From: Humibacter sp049446075
Lineage (GTDB): Bacteria; Actinomycetota; Actinomycetes; Actinomycetales; Microbacteriaceae
Assembly: GCF_049446075.1 (NCBI RefSeq)
Contig: NZ_JBMSEB010000001.1
Span: forward strand, 620,001 to 684,000
Direction: 5' to 3'
DNA length: 64,000 nt
Position numbers and translations under genes: made by a program. The number at the start of each line of letters is the position of its first letter. Position 1 is the stretch's first letter. This document shows, in pieces, positions 1 through 8,859 of the stretch. The notes under the pieces are model-generated. The model was not told the origin of the DNA. It did no database searches and saw only the letters and a list, made by a program, of their open reading frames with translations.

Positions 1-548
1 GCAAGGCGTTCGAGCGCGCAGCCGAGCGGGCGCGCAACGAGCTCGACGAGGAGCTCGCGGGCATCCGTTCCGAGATCGCCGCGGAGACCGAGCGGCTCGG
101 TCACGAGGCCGAGAATGCGCGCCTCGAGCTTGAAGTGGAGCTCAAGGCTCGCCGAGACGACTCCGAGAAGGAGCACCTCGCGCGTCATCAGGAGGCCGTC
201 GCTCAGACGCAGAAGTACCTGGACGACGCCAACGCCGAACTCGCCGAGGTCACCCGTCGCACCAACGAGGTGCGCTCGGAGGGTGAGGCCATCGAGAAGG
301 AAATGCGGTCGGAGGTGAAGACGGCTCGCAAGGAGGCAGAGAACTCTGCTCGCGAGATCGTGCGCACCGCGGAGGACCGCGCCGCCGCCATCATCGAAGA
401 CGCCGAGGAACGCACCCGCCGGCTTGTCGCCGACGCGGAGGAGCGACTGTCGCAGATTAGGATCGAGCGTGAAGCCGTCGCGGGGTATTTCGAGAGCCTG
501 CGCAGCGTGCTCACGCAGGTGGAGCAGGTGACGGCCGACACGGAGTGA
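1..548 (+). CDS. Coiled-coil, DivIVA/cytoskeleton-like protein (5' end missing)
   Basis: The reading frame is open from the left edge (first full codon at base 3) to a TGA at 546-548, so the start lies outside the window. The visible 181 residues are almost entirely charged heptad sequence rich in Glu, Arg and Ala, as in long coiled coils, for example the stretch around KEMRSEVKTARKEAENSARE. Such proteins in actinobacteria (DivIVA/Wag31, Scy, FilP and relatives) act as polar or cytoskeletal scaffolds. No enzymatic motif is visible. The assignment to the cytoskeletal class is inference from composition alone. Any extended coiled-coil protein would look similar. The next gene follows after 22 bases on the same strand and may be co-transcribed. 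Confidence 0.7.
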   Translation, partial: KAFERAAERARNELDEELAGIRSEIAAETERLGHEAENARLELEVELKARRDDSEKEHLARHQEAVAQTQKYLDDANAELAEVTRRTNEVRSEGEAIEKEMRSEVKTARKEAENSAREIVRTAEDRAAAIIEDAEERTRRLVADAEERLSQIRIEREAVAGYFESLRSVLTQVEQVTADTE

Positions 549-570
549 CGATCACACCGAGGGGGCATGG

Positions 571-1611
571 GTGAAGATCCAGAACGCGTTCAGAGCCGGG
601 CTCGTCGGAACACTGGGCGTTGGACTGGGTTTCCTCATCCTCACCTCGATCGTCTCGCTGTCGACGATCCTCACCTACATAGGAGCCGCGCTCTTCCTTG
701 CGCTGGGCATCGAGCCCATCGTCGCGTTCCTTGAACGCAGGAGGGTTCCGCGCTGGGCGGCGATCCTGATCGTGCTGATCGTGCTGCTCGTTCTGTTCGC
801 ACTGTTGATCTGGGCGATCGTGCCGATCATCGTGAGCCAGGGCACGAGTCTCGTGAAGCAGATCTCCACCTTCGTGGAGAAGGGTACGTACCAGGACTGG
901 TACGAGGCTCTGAAGCACCAGTTCCCTGCCATCAATTTCGATCAATCGCTGCAGCAGGTCTGGGCTTACATCCAGAAGTCGGCTGGCAGCATCGGCGCGG
1001 GCTTGCTGTCGGTGGGAATCGGCATCATCTCCGGATTCTTCGGAACACTCATCGTCATCATCCTGACCATCTACTTCACGGCTTCACTGCCCAATATCAA
1101 GCGATCGGCGTACGAACTCGTGCCGGCAAGCAAGCGGGGCCGATTCGCCGACATCGCCGAGCAGATCACCGATTCCGTCGGGAAGTACGTGATGGGACAG
1201 GTCGGACTGGCGCTCGTCAACGGCATTCTGAGTGCCATCTTCCTCAGCATCATCGGCGCCCCTTTCCCGATGCTGCTCGCCGTCATCGCCTTCCTCTTCT
1301 CGTTGATCCCTTTGATCGGAACCCTCTCCGGGTCGGTGATCATCGTGCTGCTGTCGCTACTGCTGGCATCCCCGCTCACGGCGCTCGTCGCAGCCATCTA
1401 CTACGTCGTCTACATGCAGGTAGAGGCATACGTGCTGAGCCCGCGCATCATGAACCGAGCCGTCTCGGTGCCTGGGGCCGTCGTCGTCATCGCGGCGCTG
1501 GCGGGCGGCTCGCTGCTCGGCATTCTCGGCGCCCTGATCGCGATCCCGGTAGCGGCGTCGATCCTGCTCGTCATCAAGCAGGTAGTCATCCCCCGCCAGA
1601 ATGAATTGTGA
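571..1611 (+). CDS. AI-2E family transporter (membrane permease)
   Basis: This 346-residue polytopic protein belongs to the AI-2E transporter (PerM/YdiK-like) family, whose members include an autoinducer-2 exporter and Na+/H+-type transporters. The specific substrate here is unknown. About eight hydrophobic segments are seen: two at residues 11-45, one at about 66-90, one at about 145-172 and four between 205 and 340. The soluble stretch near 90-140 matches the usual layout. Length is normal for the family. The start is GTG at 571 because GAGGGGG lies just upstream. An ATG at 567 is out of frame. The stop codon is embedded in a large inverted repeat that separates this gene from the convergent gene at 1705-2013. 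Confidence 0.85.
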   Translation: MKIQNAFRAGLVGTLGVGLGFLILTSIVSLSTILTYIGAALFLALGIEPIVAFLERRRVPRWAAILIVLIVLLVLFALLIWAIVPIIVSQGTSLVKQISTFVEKGTYQDWYEALKHQFPAINFDQSLQQVWAYIQKSAGSIGAGLLSVGIGIISGFFGTLIVIILTIYFTASLPNIKRSAYELVPASKRGRFADIAEQITDSVGKYVMGQVGLALVNGILSAIFLSIIGAPFPMLLAVIAFLFSLIPLIGTLSGSVIIVLLSLLLASPLTALVAAIYYVVYMQVEAYVLSPRIMNRAVSVPGAVVVIAALAGGSLLGILGALIAIPVAASILLVIKQVVIPRQNEL

Positions 1612-1643
1612 TTACCGACGCAGTGCGTCGGCCATCACAATTC
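1603..1643. terminator. Two-tier inverted repeat between convergent genes
   Basis: The outer arms GAATTGTGAT (1603-1612) and ATCACAATTC (1634-1643) are perfect complements. The inner arms CCGACGCA (1615-1622) and TGCGTCGG (1624-1631) are also perfect with a 1-nt loop. The structure starts inside the AI-2E stop codon region and lies between two convergent genes, so a bidirectional terminator is the simplest reading. There is no T-tract on either strand, which makes classical intrinsic termination uncertain. Confidence 0.55.
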
Positions 1644-1704
1644 AGATCGAGTAGCCGTGCGCTAACGCGCGGCGTATCGGTTCGTGACACCGCATCTCCG
1701 TGGG

Positions 1705-2013
1705 TCAGGCGATGCGCCAGCATCCGCTGTGCCAGTGTCGTCGGCTGTCGAGATCTGCCGCGTCGCCGAGCACGCCGTCCGCTCGCCACACGACCAGGTG
1801 TGCGACACCCGGCGTGATGAGGCCGCCGCAGCCAGGACACGTGTAGCTCTTCGTAGCGGATGCCTCCCCCACCGGCTGAACGTTCCAGTCGCGACCCCTG
1901 CGTGTCTCGGTGCGGCGCCACCCGGTCGTGAGCCTGCTCAGGTCGTCGTGTTCCGCGTTGTCCGTTCGATGGTGGGCGAGGCCGCGCCGGCGGGATCGAT
2001 TGTTGCGCGGCAT
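1705..2013 (-). CDS. Conserved small actinobacterial protein of unknown function
   Basis: The 102-residue product has a very basic N-terminus (PRNNRSRRRG), a conserved centre with WRRTETRRGRDWNVQP, one CPGCG zinc-ribbon-like pair, and a conserved end (RRHWHSGCWRIA) with a further Cys and several His. This pattern is familiar from a small protein conserved across actinobacteria and sometimes labelled ATP/GTP-binding without good reason. No nucleotide-binding loop is visible. The two Cys plus HWHSGCW could form a metal site, which is inference. ATG 2013 is preceded by TAGAAT and exactly 6 nt, the signature of a leaderless promoter, which fixes the start. Confidence 0.8.
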   Translation of the reverse strand: MPRNNRSRRRGLAHHRTDNAEHDDLSRLTTGWRRTETRRGRDWNVQPVGEASATKSYTCPGCGGLITPGVAHLVVWRADGVLGDAADLDSRRHWHSGCWRIA

Positions 2014-2025
2014 CCTCTGATTCTA
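2014..2025 (-). promoter_or_regulatory. Leaderless promoter, -10 TAGAAT
   Basis: On the minus strand TAGAAT (2025-2020) is followed by CAGAGG and then the ATG at 2013. A -10 hexamer 6 nt before the start codon places the transcription start on the A of ATG. No purine-rich ribosome-binding site at a usable distance is needed or seen. Confidence 0.6.
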
Positions 2026-2083
2026 CGATTCGCGAAGCGGGAAGAACCGGTCTCGGCCGACGCGGCGCAGGACTTGGAGGCCG

Positions 2084-3820
2084 TCATGACCCGTCCAGGC
2101 GGCGCTCCAGGCGGGCCTCCTCCTGGTCGAGGAGCATCTGCGCCCGGCGCAGTACGCGGGAAGGATACGAGCCCTTGGACCGGGCGGCGAGCAGTGCCTG
2201 ACGTTCGGCCTCGATGGCGACACGCAGAAGCATGCCGTATTGCGCATGCGGTCCTACCGGGCTCGCGCCCTCGTGCAAGGCGGCGCGTTCCCAGGCCGAC
2301 TCCGCGAGCAGGCTGATGTCGTCTCGGAGCCTCTGCACCACCTGCGGGTCCACTTCCTGTCCATCAGGCAGATCGACGTCTGGTTCCTCCAGCGCCTGAT
2401 CTGCTGCGTCGGCTATCTCGTCGAGGAGCGAAGCCAGCTCGCGCGTGTCGGTGGCGGCATCCGTTCCGCGGATGCCCGTCATGCGGATGATCCACGGCAG
2501 CGTGCCGCCTTGTGCAACGAGCGAGACGATTGCCACGACGAAGGCGATCAGCACCAGTTGGGCTCGGTATGGCGTTCCGCCGGGAAGCGACTGAGCTGCA
2601 GCGAGGGTGACGACTCCGCGCATCCCCGCCCAGGTGAGCACGATTCCGTCGCGCCAGCCGACCCGGTTCTTCTGCAGATCGACCGCATCGGCCTCGCGCT
2701 GATCGATGCGTTGCTCTGCGCGCTCCGCCCTTTGCTGCACCCTGCGGTCGTCGAAGCGTTCCCGCCACACCTTCATGCGTTCTCGCATGCTCGACAGGCG
2801 TTCCCTGTCGTCGTCGGCCTTTCCTGCTGCCCTGCGAATGCGCCACAGCACAGGGGCGACGAACGCGGCGCGCACCGCAAGCAGCACAACGACGACGAGC
2901 AGGCCGAGCGCGATGGTGTCGACCAGCCCGATTTCTGGATGCCGGACCGACTCGAGCACGAAGCGCGTGAGCTGGCCTCCCATGACGAGGAAGACACCGT
3001 TCTCGATGACGAAGGCGATCAGGCGCCAGTTCAGCTGCTCGCTGAGCCGCGACTGCGCGGTGAACTTACTCGCCGCCTGGTGACCGGAGTAGAGCCCTGC
3101 GACGACGACCGAAAGGGCCCCGGATGCCCCGAGCAACTCTGACGGGATGAACGCGACGAACGGCACCACGAACGACACTGCTGTGTCGAGCACTGGCTCC
3201 GAGAACTTGGATCGAATCGACACCGTCACGAACCCGACGACGACCCCGACGAGCACGGCGACCAGAACCGACCTGGCGAAGTCGCCGGCGACGCCGACGA
3301 CGCTCACGGACGCCCCTGTGGCGGCGATTGCGGCCTTCAAGAGAACGAGCGCGGTCGCATCGTTGACCAGGCTTTCGCCTTCGAGCAGGGTGACGTCTCT
3401 GGCAGGCAGTCCCAGCCGTTTGGCCACGGCGGTCGCCGCGACCGCATCGGTCGGGCTCACGACGGCTCCCAGCGCCATCGCCGAGGCCAAATTCAGTTGG
3501 GGCAGCAGCGCATACAAGATGAAGCCGATGACCGCCGTGGAGGCCACAACGAGCACGACGGAGAGCATGGTGATGCCGCTGAGGTTGCGCCGGAAGTCGA
3601 CGATCGGCACCTGCACTGCCGCCGCGTAGAGCAGCAGGGGCAACAGCAGGTCGAGCACGAGCTCGGGGTTGAGGGTCAGATGGGGCGCACCTGGGATGAA
3701 GGAGTACCCGATGCCGATGAGCACCAACAGGATCGGCGTCGCGATACCGAGTCGCTTCGAGAACGCCGCGGCCGCCACCAGCACCAGGATGCCGGCGATG
3801 ACGAGAAGCGCGTACTCCAC
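2084..3820 (-). CDS. CPA1-family Na+/H+ antiporter (NhaP-type)
   Basis: The 578-residue protein has about eleven or twelve membrane segments over residues 1-415 and a C-terminal cytoplasmic tail. Family landmarks are SPTDAVAA and ESLVNDATALVL in the first half, which carry the Asp residues of the ion-binding site, and TWAGMRGVVTLAAA in the second half. Between them sits a long charged coiled segment (about residues 330-385) rich in Arg and Glu, an unusual cytoplasmic insertion. Cation/proton exchange across the plasma membrane for pH and Na+ homeostasis is the expected role. The start is GTG 3820 (product MEYALLVIAG). Confidence 0.9.
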   Translation of the reverse strand: MEYALLVIAGILVLVAAAAFSKRLGIATPILLVLIGIGYSFIPGAPHLTLNPELVLDLLLPLLLYAAAVQVPIVDFRRNLSGITMLSVVLVVASTAVIGFILYALLPQLNLASAMALGAVVSPTDAVAATAVAKRLGLPARDVTLLEGESLVNDATALVLLKAAIAATGASVSVVGVAGDFARSVLVAVLVGVVVGFVTVSIRSKFSEPVLDTAVSFVVPFVAFIPSELLGASGALSVVVAGLYSGHQAASKFTAQSRLSEQLNWRLIAFVIENGVFLVMGGQLTRFVLESVRHPEIGLVDTIALGLLVVVVLLAVRAAFVAPVLWRIRRAAGKADDDRERLSSMRERMKVWRERFDDRRVQQRAERAEQRIDQREADAVDLQKNRVGWRDGIVLTWAGMRGVVTLAAAQSLPGGTPYRAQLVLIAFVVAIVSLVAQGGTLPWIIRMTGIRGTDAATDTRELASLLDEIADAADQALEEPDVDLPDGQEVDPQVVQRLRDDISLLAESAWERAALHEGASPVGPHAQYGMLLRVAIEAERQALLAARSKGSYPSRVLRRAQMLLDQEEARLERRLDGS

Positions 3821-3917
3821 GGGGCAAGCCTATTGAGCCCGTGAGCCAGGCGGCGGCGAGATGGGCGGTTGAACCGGCTCTGCCGCTCGGCTCAGCCGCG
3901 AACGAGAGCCGACCGGA

Positions 3918-4640
3918 TCAGTACCAGCCGGTCGATTCGGAGTGATCCCACGCTCCGCACGGAGTGCTGTATCGGCCCTCGATGTAGCCGAGGCCCCAGT
4001 TCACCTGGGTTGCGAAGCTGGTCGCCCAATCGGACCCGGCCGAGGCCATCTTGCTGCCGGGCAGCGCCTGCGGGATGCCGTAAGCGCCGGTGCTCGAGTT
4101 GTAGGCGTAGACGTTCCAGTGCGATTCACGGTTCCACAGCGCGACGAGGCAGTTGAACTGGTCGTCTCCCATGCCCTGCGACGCGAGCACGCCCTGCGCG
4201 TACGCCTGGGCACTGCCCGGGTCGGGCGTGCCGGCGGCCGGGGCACTCGACCCGCCGCCTGACGACGAGGAAGACGATGAAGTCACCTTCGTGACAACGG
4301 GCACCGGCTTGGGCGCTTCTTTCGAGCTGAACGTGTCGACGCTCACCGTGGCGGCATCAGCCTTGCCTGAGACGGCCAGTTTCTGAACGGGCTGGTCAAG
4401 GAAGCGCGAATGCGCCGAGGCGAACTCGGGAGAGGCTGTTGCGCCGGAGTAAGGGTCGACGATGTTCACGAGAAAGAAGCCGATGGCCGCGAGGAAGGCG
4501 ACACCGACGACGACGGGTCGGGCGCCCCGGCGCATCCGCTCCCTCGACCCGGCCTGGGGTCGACGAACAGACGCCTCCACCGCGTTTCGGGTCGGTGCCG
4601 GAGACTCTGCTAGGTGTCGTACTCGCCTGCCCACGATCAC
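3918..4640 (-). CDS. Membrane-anchored transglycosylase-like (SLT-type) protein
   Basis: The 240-residue protein has a basic N-terminus, one hydrophobic segment at about residues 41-62, a low-complexity Ser/Gly/Ala/Pro linker (about 115-140) and a C-terminal domain of about 90 residues. That domain contains QFNCLVALWNRESHWN, SSTGAYGIPQALPGSKMA and a final GAWDHSESTGWY, the pattern of actinobacterial lytic-transglycosylase-like (SLT/Rpf-related) domains. The Glu in NRESHW is the likely catalytic acid. It should act outside the membrane on peptidoglycan. The start codon is uncertain: GTG 4640 has no clear ribosome-binding site, and GTG 4634 or a start at about residue 35 is possible. Confidence 0.8.
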   Translation of the reverse strand: MIVGRRVRHLAESPAPTRNAVEASVRRPQAGSRERMRRGARPVVVGVAFLAAIGFFLVNIVDPYSGATASPEFASAHSRFLDQPVQKLAVSGKADAATVSVDTFSSKEAPKPVPVVTKVTSSSSSSSGGGSSAPAAGTPDPGSAQAYAQGVLASQGMGDDQFNCLVALWNRESHWNVYAYNSSTGAYGIPQALPGSKMASAGSDWATSFATQVNWGLGYIEGRYSTPCGAWDHSESTGWY

Positions 4641-4660
4641 ACAACGATAACGAAGATCGG

Positions 4661-4680
4661 TCGAAGCGCCAAAGCTTCGA
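4661..4680. terminator. Short hairpin downstream of the DivIVA-like gene
   Basis: TCGAAGC (4661-4667) and GCTTCGA (4674-4680) form a perfect 7-bp stem with a 6-nt loop, 34 bases downstream of the stop at 4714. The following minus-strand bases are only mildly T-rich, so this is a weak terminator candidate. It also lies in the upstream region of the transglycosylase-like gene. Confidence 0.3.
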
Positions 4681-4713
4681 GTATGCGATTCAGCGAAAAG
4701 CCAGGCTGAACCG

Positions 4714-5256
4714 TCATCGCACGGCGAGCATGACGTCGACGACGGCGTCGAGAAGCAGGTCCACCTGAGCCTCGCGATACCCGTGCCTCTGCTGTCGGAA
4801 CACCACGGTTCGCACCTCTTCCACCGACATCGGCATGCCGTCGCGGAAGTACCTGATGAGTCGTTTCGCGAATCTGTCGACTTCGCGTCGGTTGTACCCG
4901 ATCGTGAAGACGCTGGAGCGGTCGAAGCGTCTGCCGTCCGGCCGTCCGAGCCGGTTCAGGACCACCTGCGCGGTCTCTCGCGCCTGTTCGAGCCAGCGGG
5001 CCTCGCCGAGCTCCCGCCGTGCCTCGGATCGCTCGCGCGCGGCGAAGGCATCCTCGAGGCGCTCGAGAGCGCCGTCCACGACGTCGGGCTCGTAACCGCC
5101 GCGCTGCAGGGCGAATCCGGTGCGACGGATGTCCTCGGCCGTGATGGCGACGTCTGGATCGCCTTCGTATGAGCGGCGAGCGAGTCGTAGGAAGCGGTCG
5201 ACCTCTTCGGGGTCGTACCCGCGTTTGCTGCGCTTGACGGTCGGAAACGTGGCCAC
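4714..5256 (-). CDS. DivIVA-domain-like protein with duplicated motif
   Basis: The 180-residue protein opens with FPTVKRSKRGYDPEEVDRFL, the motif of DivIVA N-terminal domains that bind curved membrane. A related block recurs at FTIGYNRREVDRFAKRLIRY, about residues 118-137. So the protein is made of two similar halves and lacks the long coiled coil of true DivIVA. A helper of polar growth or division is plausible, but the partner is unknown. The start is GTG 5256. A GAGAAT hexamer 6 nt upstream may be a poor -10 of a leaderless promoter. Confidence 0.7.
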   Translation of the reverse strand: MATFPTVKRSKRGYDPEEVDRFLRLARRSYEGDPDVAITAEDIRRTGFALQRGGYEPDVVDGALERLEDAFAARERSEARRELGEARWLEQARETAQVVLNRLGRPDGRRFDRSSVFTIGYNRREVDRFAKRLIRYFRDGMPMSVEEVRTVVFRQQRHGYREAQVDLLLDAVVDVMLAVR

Positions 5257-5348
5257 TGGGTCATTCTCTCAAACGAGGTGGGGTGCGCCGCACAGCACCT
5301 CCGGACACGGCGAGTCAGGCATCCACTGGGCGGCCGAGCTCGCCCTGC

Positions 5349-6356
5349 TCACCTGAAGAGCGGATCGAAGATCACGTAGAGCACATAGGCCAGCGCCACC
5401 GACGGCAGTATGGAGTCGAGACGGTCGAGGAATCCGCCGTGCCCTGGCAGCCATGAACTCATGTCTTTGATGCCGATGTCGCGCTTGATCAGCGATTCCG
5501 TCAGGTCTCCCACCGTGGCTGTGACCAGCAACAGGGCCCCGAAGACGAGGCCGAACCACCACGGCACGTGCAGCATGAAGACCGCGAGCAGCACACCTGC
5601 AACGAGCGCCGTGACGGCTGCGCCCGCGAACCCTTCCCAGGTCTTCTTCGGGCTGATCGTCGGAGCCATCGGATGCTTGCCGAACGACAGCCCGACCGCG
5701 TACGCCCCGGTGTCGACCACGACCACGAGGATGAGCGCGGCCAGCGTCCACCACTGGCCGTCGGGCTGCGCGACCAGCAGCACGGAGAAGCAGGCGAGGA
5801 AGGGCACGTACAGCGTCGCCAACGCCGTGGCCACAAGGTCCCGCACCAGAGCTCGCCCAGAGGTGCGGCGCGAAGGTGCGAGGCCTTCGAGCAGGCGCCA
5901 CAGCCACAGCACCAGGAGGCCCGCGATCGCCACGACCCACTCCCCCGAAGCGTGCAGGTAGTAGGCAGCGGGAACCAGCACGACACCGACGACCGACAGC
6001 GCCACCCTCGGTACGCGCAGGCCGGCGATGCGCAGAGCGGTGGCGAACTCGAATCCGGCGAATCCCGCGAGGGTCGCCGCGAACACCATGAAGATCTCTT
6101 TGACGACGATCAGGCTGACCAGGAGCAGAGCGCCGCCCACGAGGCCGATGAAGACCGCGAACACCAGGTTGCGTCCCGTGCGCTGCTGGATCTTCTCGTT
6201 GGTGGCATCAAGCTGCGCCTTGGTCGCTTGCAGCTGGGCCTGCACCTGACGTTCCAGGTCGCTCCTGCGGTCACGCATGCGCCGCCCGAGGGGCGCGTCC
6301 GCTTGGCGCGCTTCATCGTCCGGCGGGCCGGATGATGCTTCGGGCGGCTGGGTCAT
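5349..6356 (-). CDS. cdsA: Phosphatidate cytidylyltransferase
   Basis: The enzyme makes CDP-diacylglycerol from phosphatidate and CTP in the plasma membrane, the branch point to all phospholipids. The 335-residue product has a soluble charged N-terminus of about 50 residues and then eight or so membrane segments. Near the end it carries the family signature KRDIGIKDMSSWLPGHGGFLDRLDS split over residues 285-310, with the K-D, G-H-G-G and D-R-x-D elements intact. It follows frr with only 7 bases between the frr stop and its ATG, as in most actinobacteria, and is surely in the same operon. Confidence 0.95.
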   Translation of the reverse strand: MTQPPEASSGPPDDEARQADAPLGRRMRDRRSDLERQVQAQLQATKAQLDATNEKIQQRTGRNLVFAVFIGLVGGALLLVSLIVVKEIFMVFAATLAGFAGFEFATALRIAGLRVPRVALSVVGVVLVPAAYYLHASGEWVVAIAGLLVLWLWRLLEGLAPSRRTSGRALVRDLVATALATLYVPFLACFSVLLVAQPDGQWWTLAALILVVVVDTGAYAVGLSFGKHPMAPTISPKKTWEGFAGAAVTALVAGVLLAVFMLHVPWWFGLVFGALLLVTATVGDLTESLIKRDIGIKDMSSWLPGHGGFLDRLDSILPSVALAYVLYVIFDPLFR

Positions 6357-6363
6357 CTCGGGC

Positions 6364-6918
6364 TCAAACCTCGAGGAGTTCCGCTTCCTTGCGAGCGAGC
6401 GCCTCGTCGACCTGGTCGATGTGCTTCTTCGTGAGCGACTCGAGTTCCTTCTCGGCGCGTGCGACCTCGTCGTCGCCTACCTCGGATTTGAGCGCGTCGA
6501 GCTCGTCCTTGGCCCTGCGACGGATGTTGCGGATGGACACGCGGGCCTCCTCGGCCTTGCCGCGCACCAGCTTCACATACTCCTTGCGTCGCTCCTCGTT
6601 GAGCTCCGGCATCGTGATCCGGATGATCTGCCCGTCGTTGTTCGGCGTCGCGCCGAGGTTCGGCGCGTTCACGATCGCCTTCTCGATGTCCTTCAGGGCG
6701 GACTTGTCGTACGGCGTGATTACGAGCGTGCGGGCCTCTGGGTTCTGCAGCGCCGCAAGCTGAGCGAGGGGCGTCGGGGTTCCGTAGTAGTCCACCAGGA
6801 TGCGCTGGAACAACTGCGGGTTCGCGCGTCCCGTGCGGACGGTCGAGAAGTCGTCCTTGGCCACGTCGACGGCCTTGGTCATGCGCTCCGTCGCGGTGGC
6901 GAGTGAGTCAGCGATCAC
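6364..6918 (-). CDS. frr: Ribosome recycling factor
   Basis: The product acts with EF-G to split post-termination ribosomes. The 184-residue product starts VIADSLATATERMTKAVD, matches the usual length of 185, and contains the conserved blocks TGRANPQLF, IRITMPELNEERRKE and IRRRAKDEL. The start is GTG 6918 because AAGGAG lies at 6930-6925. A longer frame to 7041 would add 41 atypical residues. It sits between pyrH (145 bases upstream) and cdsA. Confidence 0.97.
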   Translation of the reverse strand: MIADSLATATERMTKAVDVAKDDFSTVRTGRANPQLFQRILVDYYGTPTPLAQLAALQNPEARTLVITPYDKSALKDIEKAIVNAPNLGATPNNDGQIIRITMPELNEERRKEYVKLVRGKAEEARVSIRNIRRRAKDELDALKSEVGDDEVARAEKELESLTKKHIDQVDEALARKEAELLEV

Positions 6919-7063
6919 CTGTCGCTCCTTCGTTCGTTGGGTCAGATCAAGCTTAGGGCCGCCGCAAGCGTCGACCCGACCGGCTTTCGCCCGGGCGGTC
7001 TCGCCGTTCGGATGGCGACGCCCTTCCCTCCCTGAGCACACGCGAACGACGGATCGCGCGCTT

Positions 7064-7777
7064 TCAGTTGCCGACGATCGTGCCGATCTCCTTGCCGAGG
7101 ATGGCCGCCGTCACGCTGCCTTCCGGCTCGATGCCGAAGATCTGCATGGGCATCCCGTTGTCGCGGCACAGGCTCAGCGCCGTCGCGTCGATCGCCTTGA
7201 GATCGCGCACGAGCGCATCCTGGTAGGTGATGCGCTCCAGCTTCACGGCATCCGGATTCTTGCGCGGGTCGTCGCTGTACAGGCCGTCGACGCCGTTCTT
7301 CGCCATGAGCACTGTGTTGGCCCCGATCTCCAGCGCGCGTTGCACCGCGACCGTGTCAGTGGAGAAGTACGGCAGCCCGGCTCCTGCGCCGAAGATGACC
7401 ACGCGCCCCTTCTCGAGGTGACGTTCGGCGCGACGCGGGATATACGGCTCCGCCACCTGCGTCATGCTGATCGCGGACTGCACTCGTGTCTCGGCTCCCG
7501 CCTGCTCGAGGAAGTCCTGCAGCGCCAGCGCATTCATCACGGTGCCCAGCATGCCCATGTAGTCGGCGCGCGCCCGGTCCATGCCGCGTTGGCTCAGTTC
7601 GGCGCCGCGGAAGAAGTTGCCGCCGCCGACGACCACCGCCACCTCGACGTCTTCTGCCGCCTTGGCGATCTCGCGTGCCAGGGAGCTGACGATGTCGGGG
7701 TTGACGCCGAGTGCCCCTCCGCCGAACGCCTCGCCGGACAGTTTGAGAAGGACTCTCCGTCTCGTGGCAATGGGCAT
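7064..7777 (-). CDS. pyrH: UMP kinase
   Basis: The product is the hexameric bacterial UMP kinase of the amino-acid-kinase fold that makes UDP from UMP. Its 237 residues begin with RVLLKLSGEAFGG and contain VVVGGGNFFRG, GTGNPYFSTD-type sequence here reading GAGLPYFSTDTV, and ANTVLMAKNGVDGLYSDDP, all diagnostic. The ATG at 7777 is preceded by AAGGAAGGA. It follows tsf after an intrinsic terminator and a gap of about 205 bases, so pyrH-frr-cdsA probably has its own promoter. Confidence 0.97.
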   Translation of the reverse strand: MPIATRRRVLLKLSGEAFGGGALGVNPDIVSSLAREIAKAAEDVEVAVVVGGGNFFRGAELSQRGMDRARADYMGMLGTVMNALALQDFLEQAGAETRVQSAISMTQVAEPYIPRRAERHLEKGRVVIFGAGAGLPYFSTDTVAVQRALEIGANTVLMAKNGVDGLYSDDPRKNPDAVKLERITYQDALVRDLKAIDATALSLCRDNGMPMQIFGIEPEGSVTAAILGKEIGTIVGN

Positions 7778-7905
7778 GTGGCGAGTCCTTCCTTAAGGTG
7801 TACGGAATCTAACGTAGCGGTGGCCGGCTCCCCCGAGCCACGACGGGCTCCCCGCCCGGGGACCTCGGCTCGGACTGCGGGATGACCGTCGCCTGGCGCA
7901 GAAAA

Positions 7906-7935
7906 GGAGCCCGGATCGTGCACGATCCGGGCTCC
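7906..7935 (-). terminator. Intrinsic terminator of the rpsB-tsf operon
   Basis: A perfect 30-bp palindrome (arms GGAGCCCGGATCGTG and its complement) lies 48 bases past the tsf stop. On the minus strand it is followed by TTTT. This is the clearest intrinsic terminator in the window. Confidence 0.85.
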
Positions 7936-7982
7936 TCTCTGTACCGCGGCGGGCGCCCCGCAGCTCAAAGGCTCAAGCGCCC

Positions 7983-8810
7983 TCAGGCACCGACCTTGAA
8001 GCGCGCGAAGCCGGTGATCGTGATGCCCGCGTCGGACGCCACCTTGGCCACCGTCAGCTTGTTGTCCTTCGCGTACTCCTGGTCGAGCAGGGAGACCTGC
8101 TTGAAATAAGCGCCAAGACGGCCCTCGATGATCTTCGGCAACGCCGCCTCCGGCTTGCCCTCGTTGCGCGAGATCTCCTCGACGATGCGACGCTCGTTCT
8201 CGACCGCCTCTGCCGGAACGTCCTCACGGGTGAGGTACTCCGGGTTCGCGAACGAGATGTGCTGAGCGATGCTCCTGGCCGTCTCCGCGTCGTCGCCGCT
8301 GTAGGCGAGGACGACTCCGACCTGCGGCGGGAGGTCTTTCGACGTCCGGTGCAGGTAGATCGAGAAGTTGTCGCCGTCGAGGCTGACGAAGCGACGGAAC
8401 TCGACCTTCTCGCCCAGAACGGCGGCCTCGTCGCTGATGAGCTCGGCGACGGTCTTGGTCGCCGCGGGCGCAGCGAGTGCCTCATCGAGGGTGGTGGCGC
8501 CGGCCTCGATGACCGCCTCTTCCACTCCCCCGGCCAGAGCGATGAACTTGTCGCTCTTGGCGACGAAGTCGGTCTCGCAGTTGAGCTCGAGCATGTAGGC
8601 GCGACCGCCGTGCTCACGAGCCGTGACGAGGCCCTCGCTCGTTGAGCGGTCGGCGCGCTTCGCGTTGCCCTTGGCGCCCTTCAGGCGCAGGATCTCGGTG
8701 GCCTTCTCGAGGTCGCCGTCGGCCTCCTCGAGCGCCTTCTTTGTGTCGACCATCCCGGTGCCGAGCTGCTCGCGCAGCGCCTTGATGTCGGCGATGCTGA
8801 CGTTTGCCAT
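7983..8810 (-). CDS. tsf: Translation elongation factor Ts
   Basis: The product is the nucleotide exchange factor of EF-Tu. The 275-residue product starts MANVSIADIKALREQLGTGM, with the TDFVA block (NCETDFVAKS) of the core domain at about residues 78-87 and the dimerisation region after it. Length is typical of actinobacteria. The start is ATG 8810. An in-frame extension to 9080 would read into rpsB-antisense sequence. It follows rpsB by 49 bases and ends before a strong terminator. Confidence 0.97.
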   Translation of the reverse strand: MANVSIADIKALREQLGTGMVDTKKALEEADGDLEKATEILRLKGAKGNAKRADRSTSEGLVTAREHGGRAYMLELNCETDFVAKSDKFIALAGGVEEAVIEAGATTLDEALAAPAATKTVAELISDEAAVLGEKVEFRRFVSLDGDNFSIYLHRTSKDLPPQVGVVLAYSGDDAETARSIAQHISFANPEYLTREDVPAEAVENERRIVEEISRNEGKPEAALPKIIEGRLGAYFKQVSLLDQEYAKDNKLTVAKVASDAGITITGFARFKVGA

Positions 8811-8859
8811 TGTGGTGTGAACTCCTGAAGAAGAATCGGGTGGTTTACGCGGACGGGAG

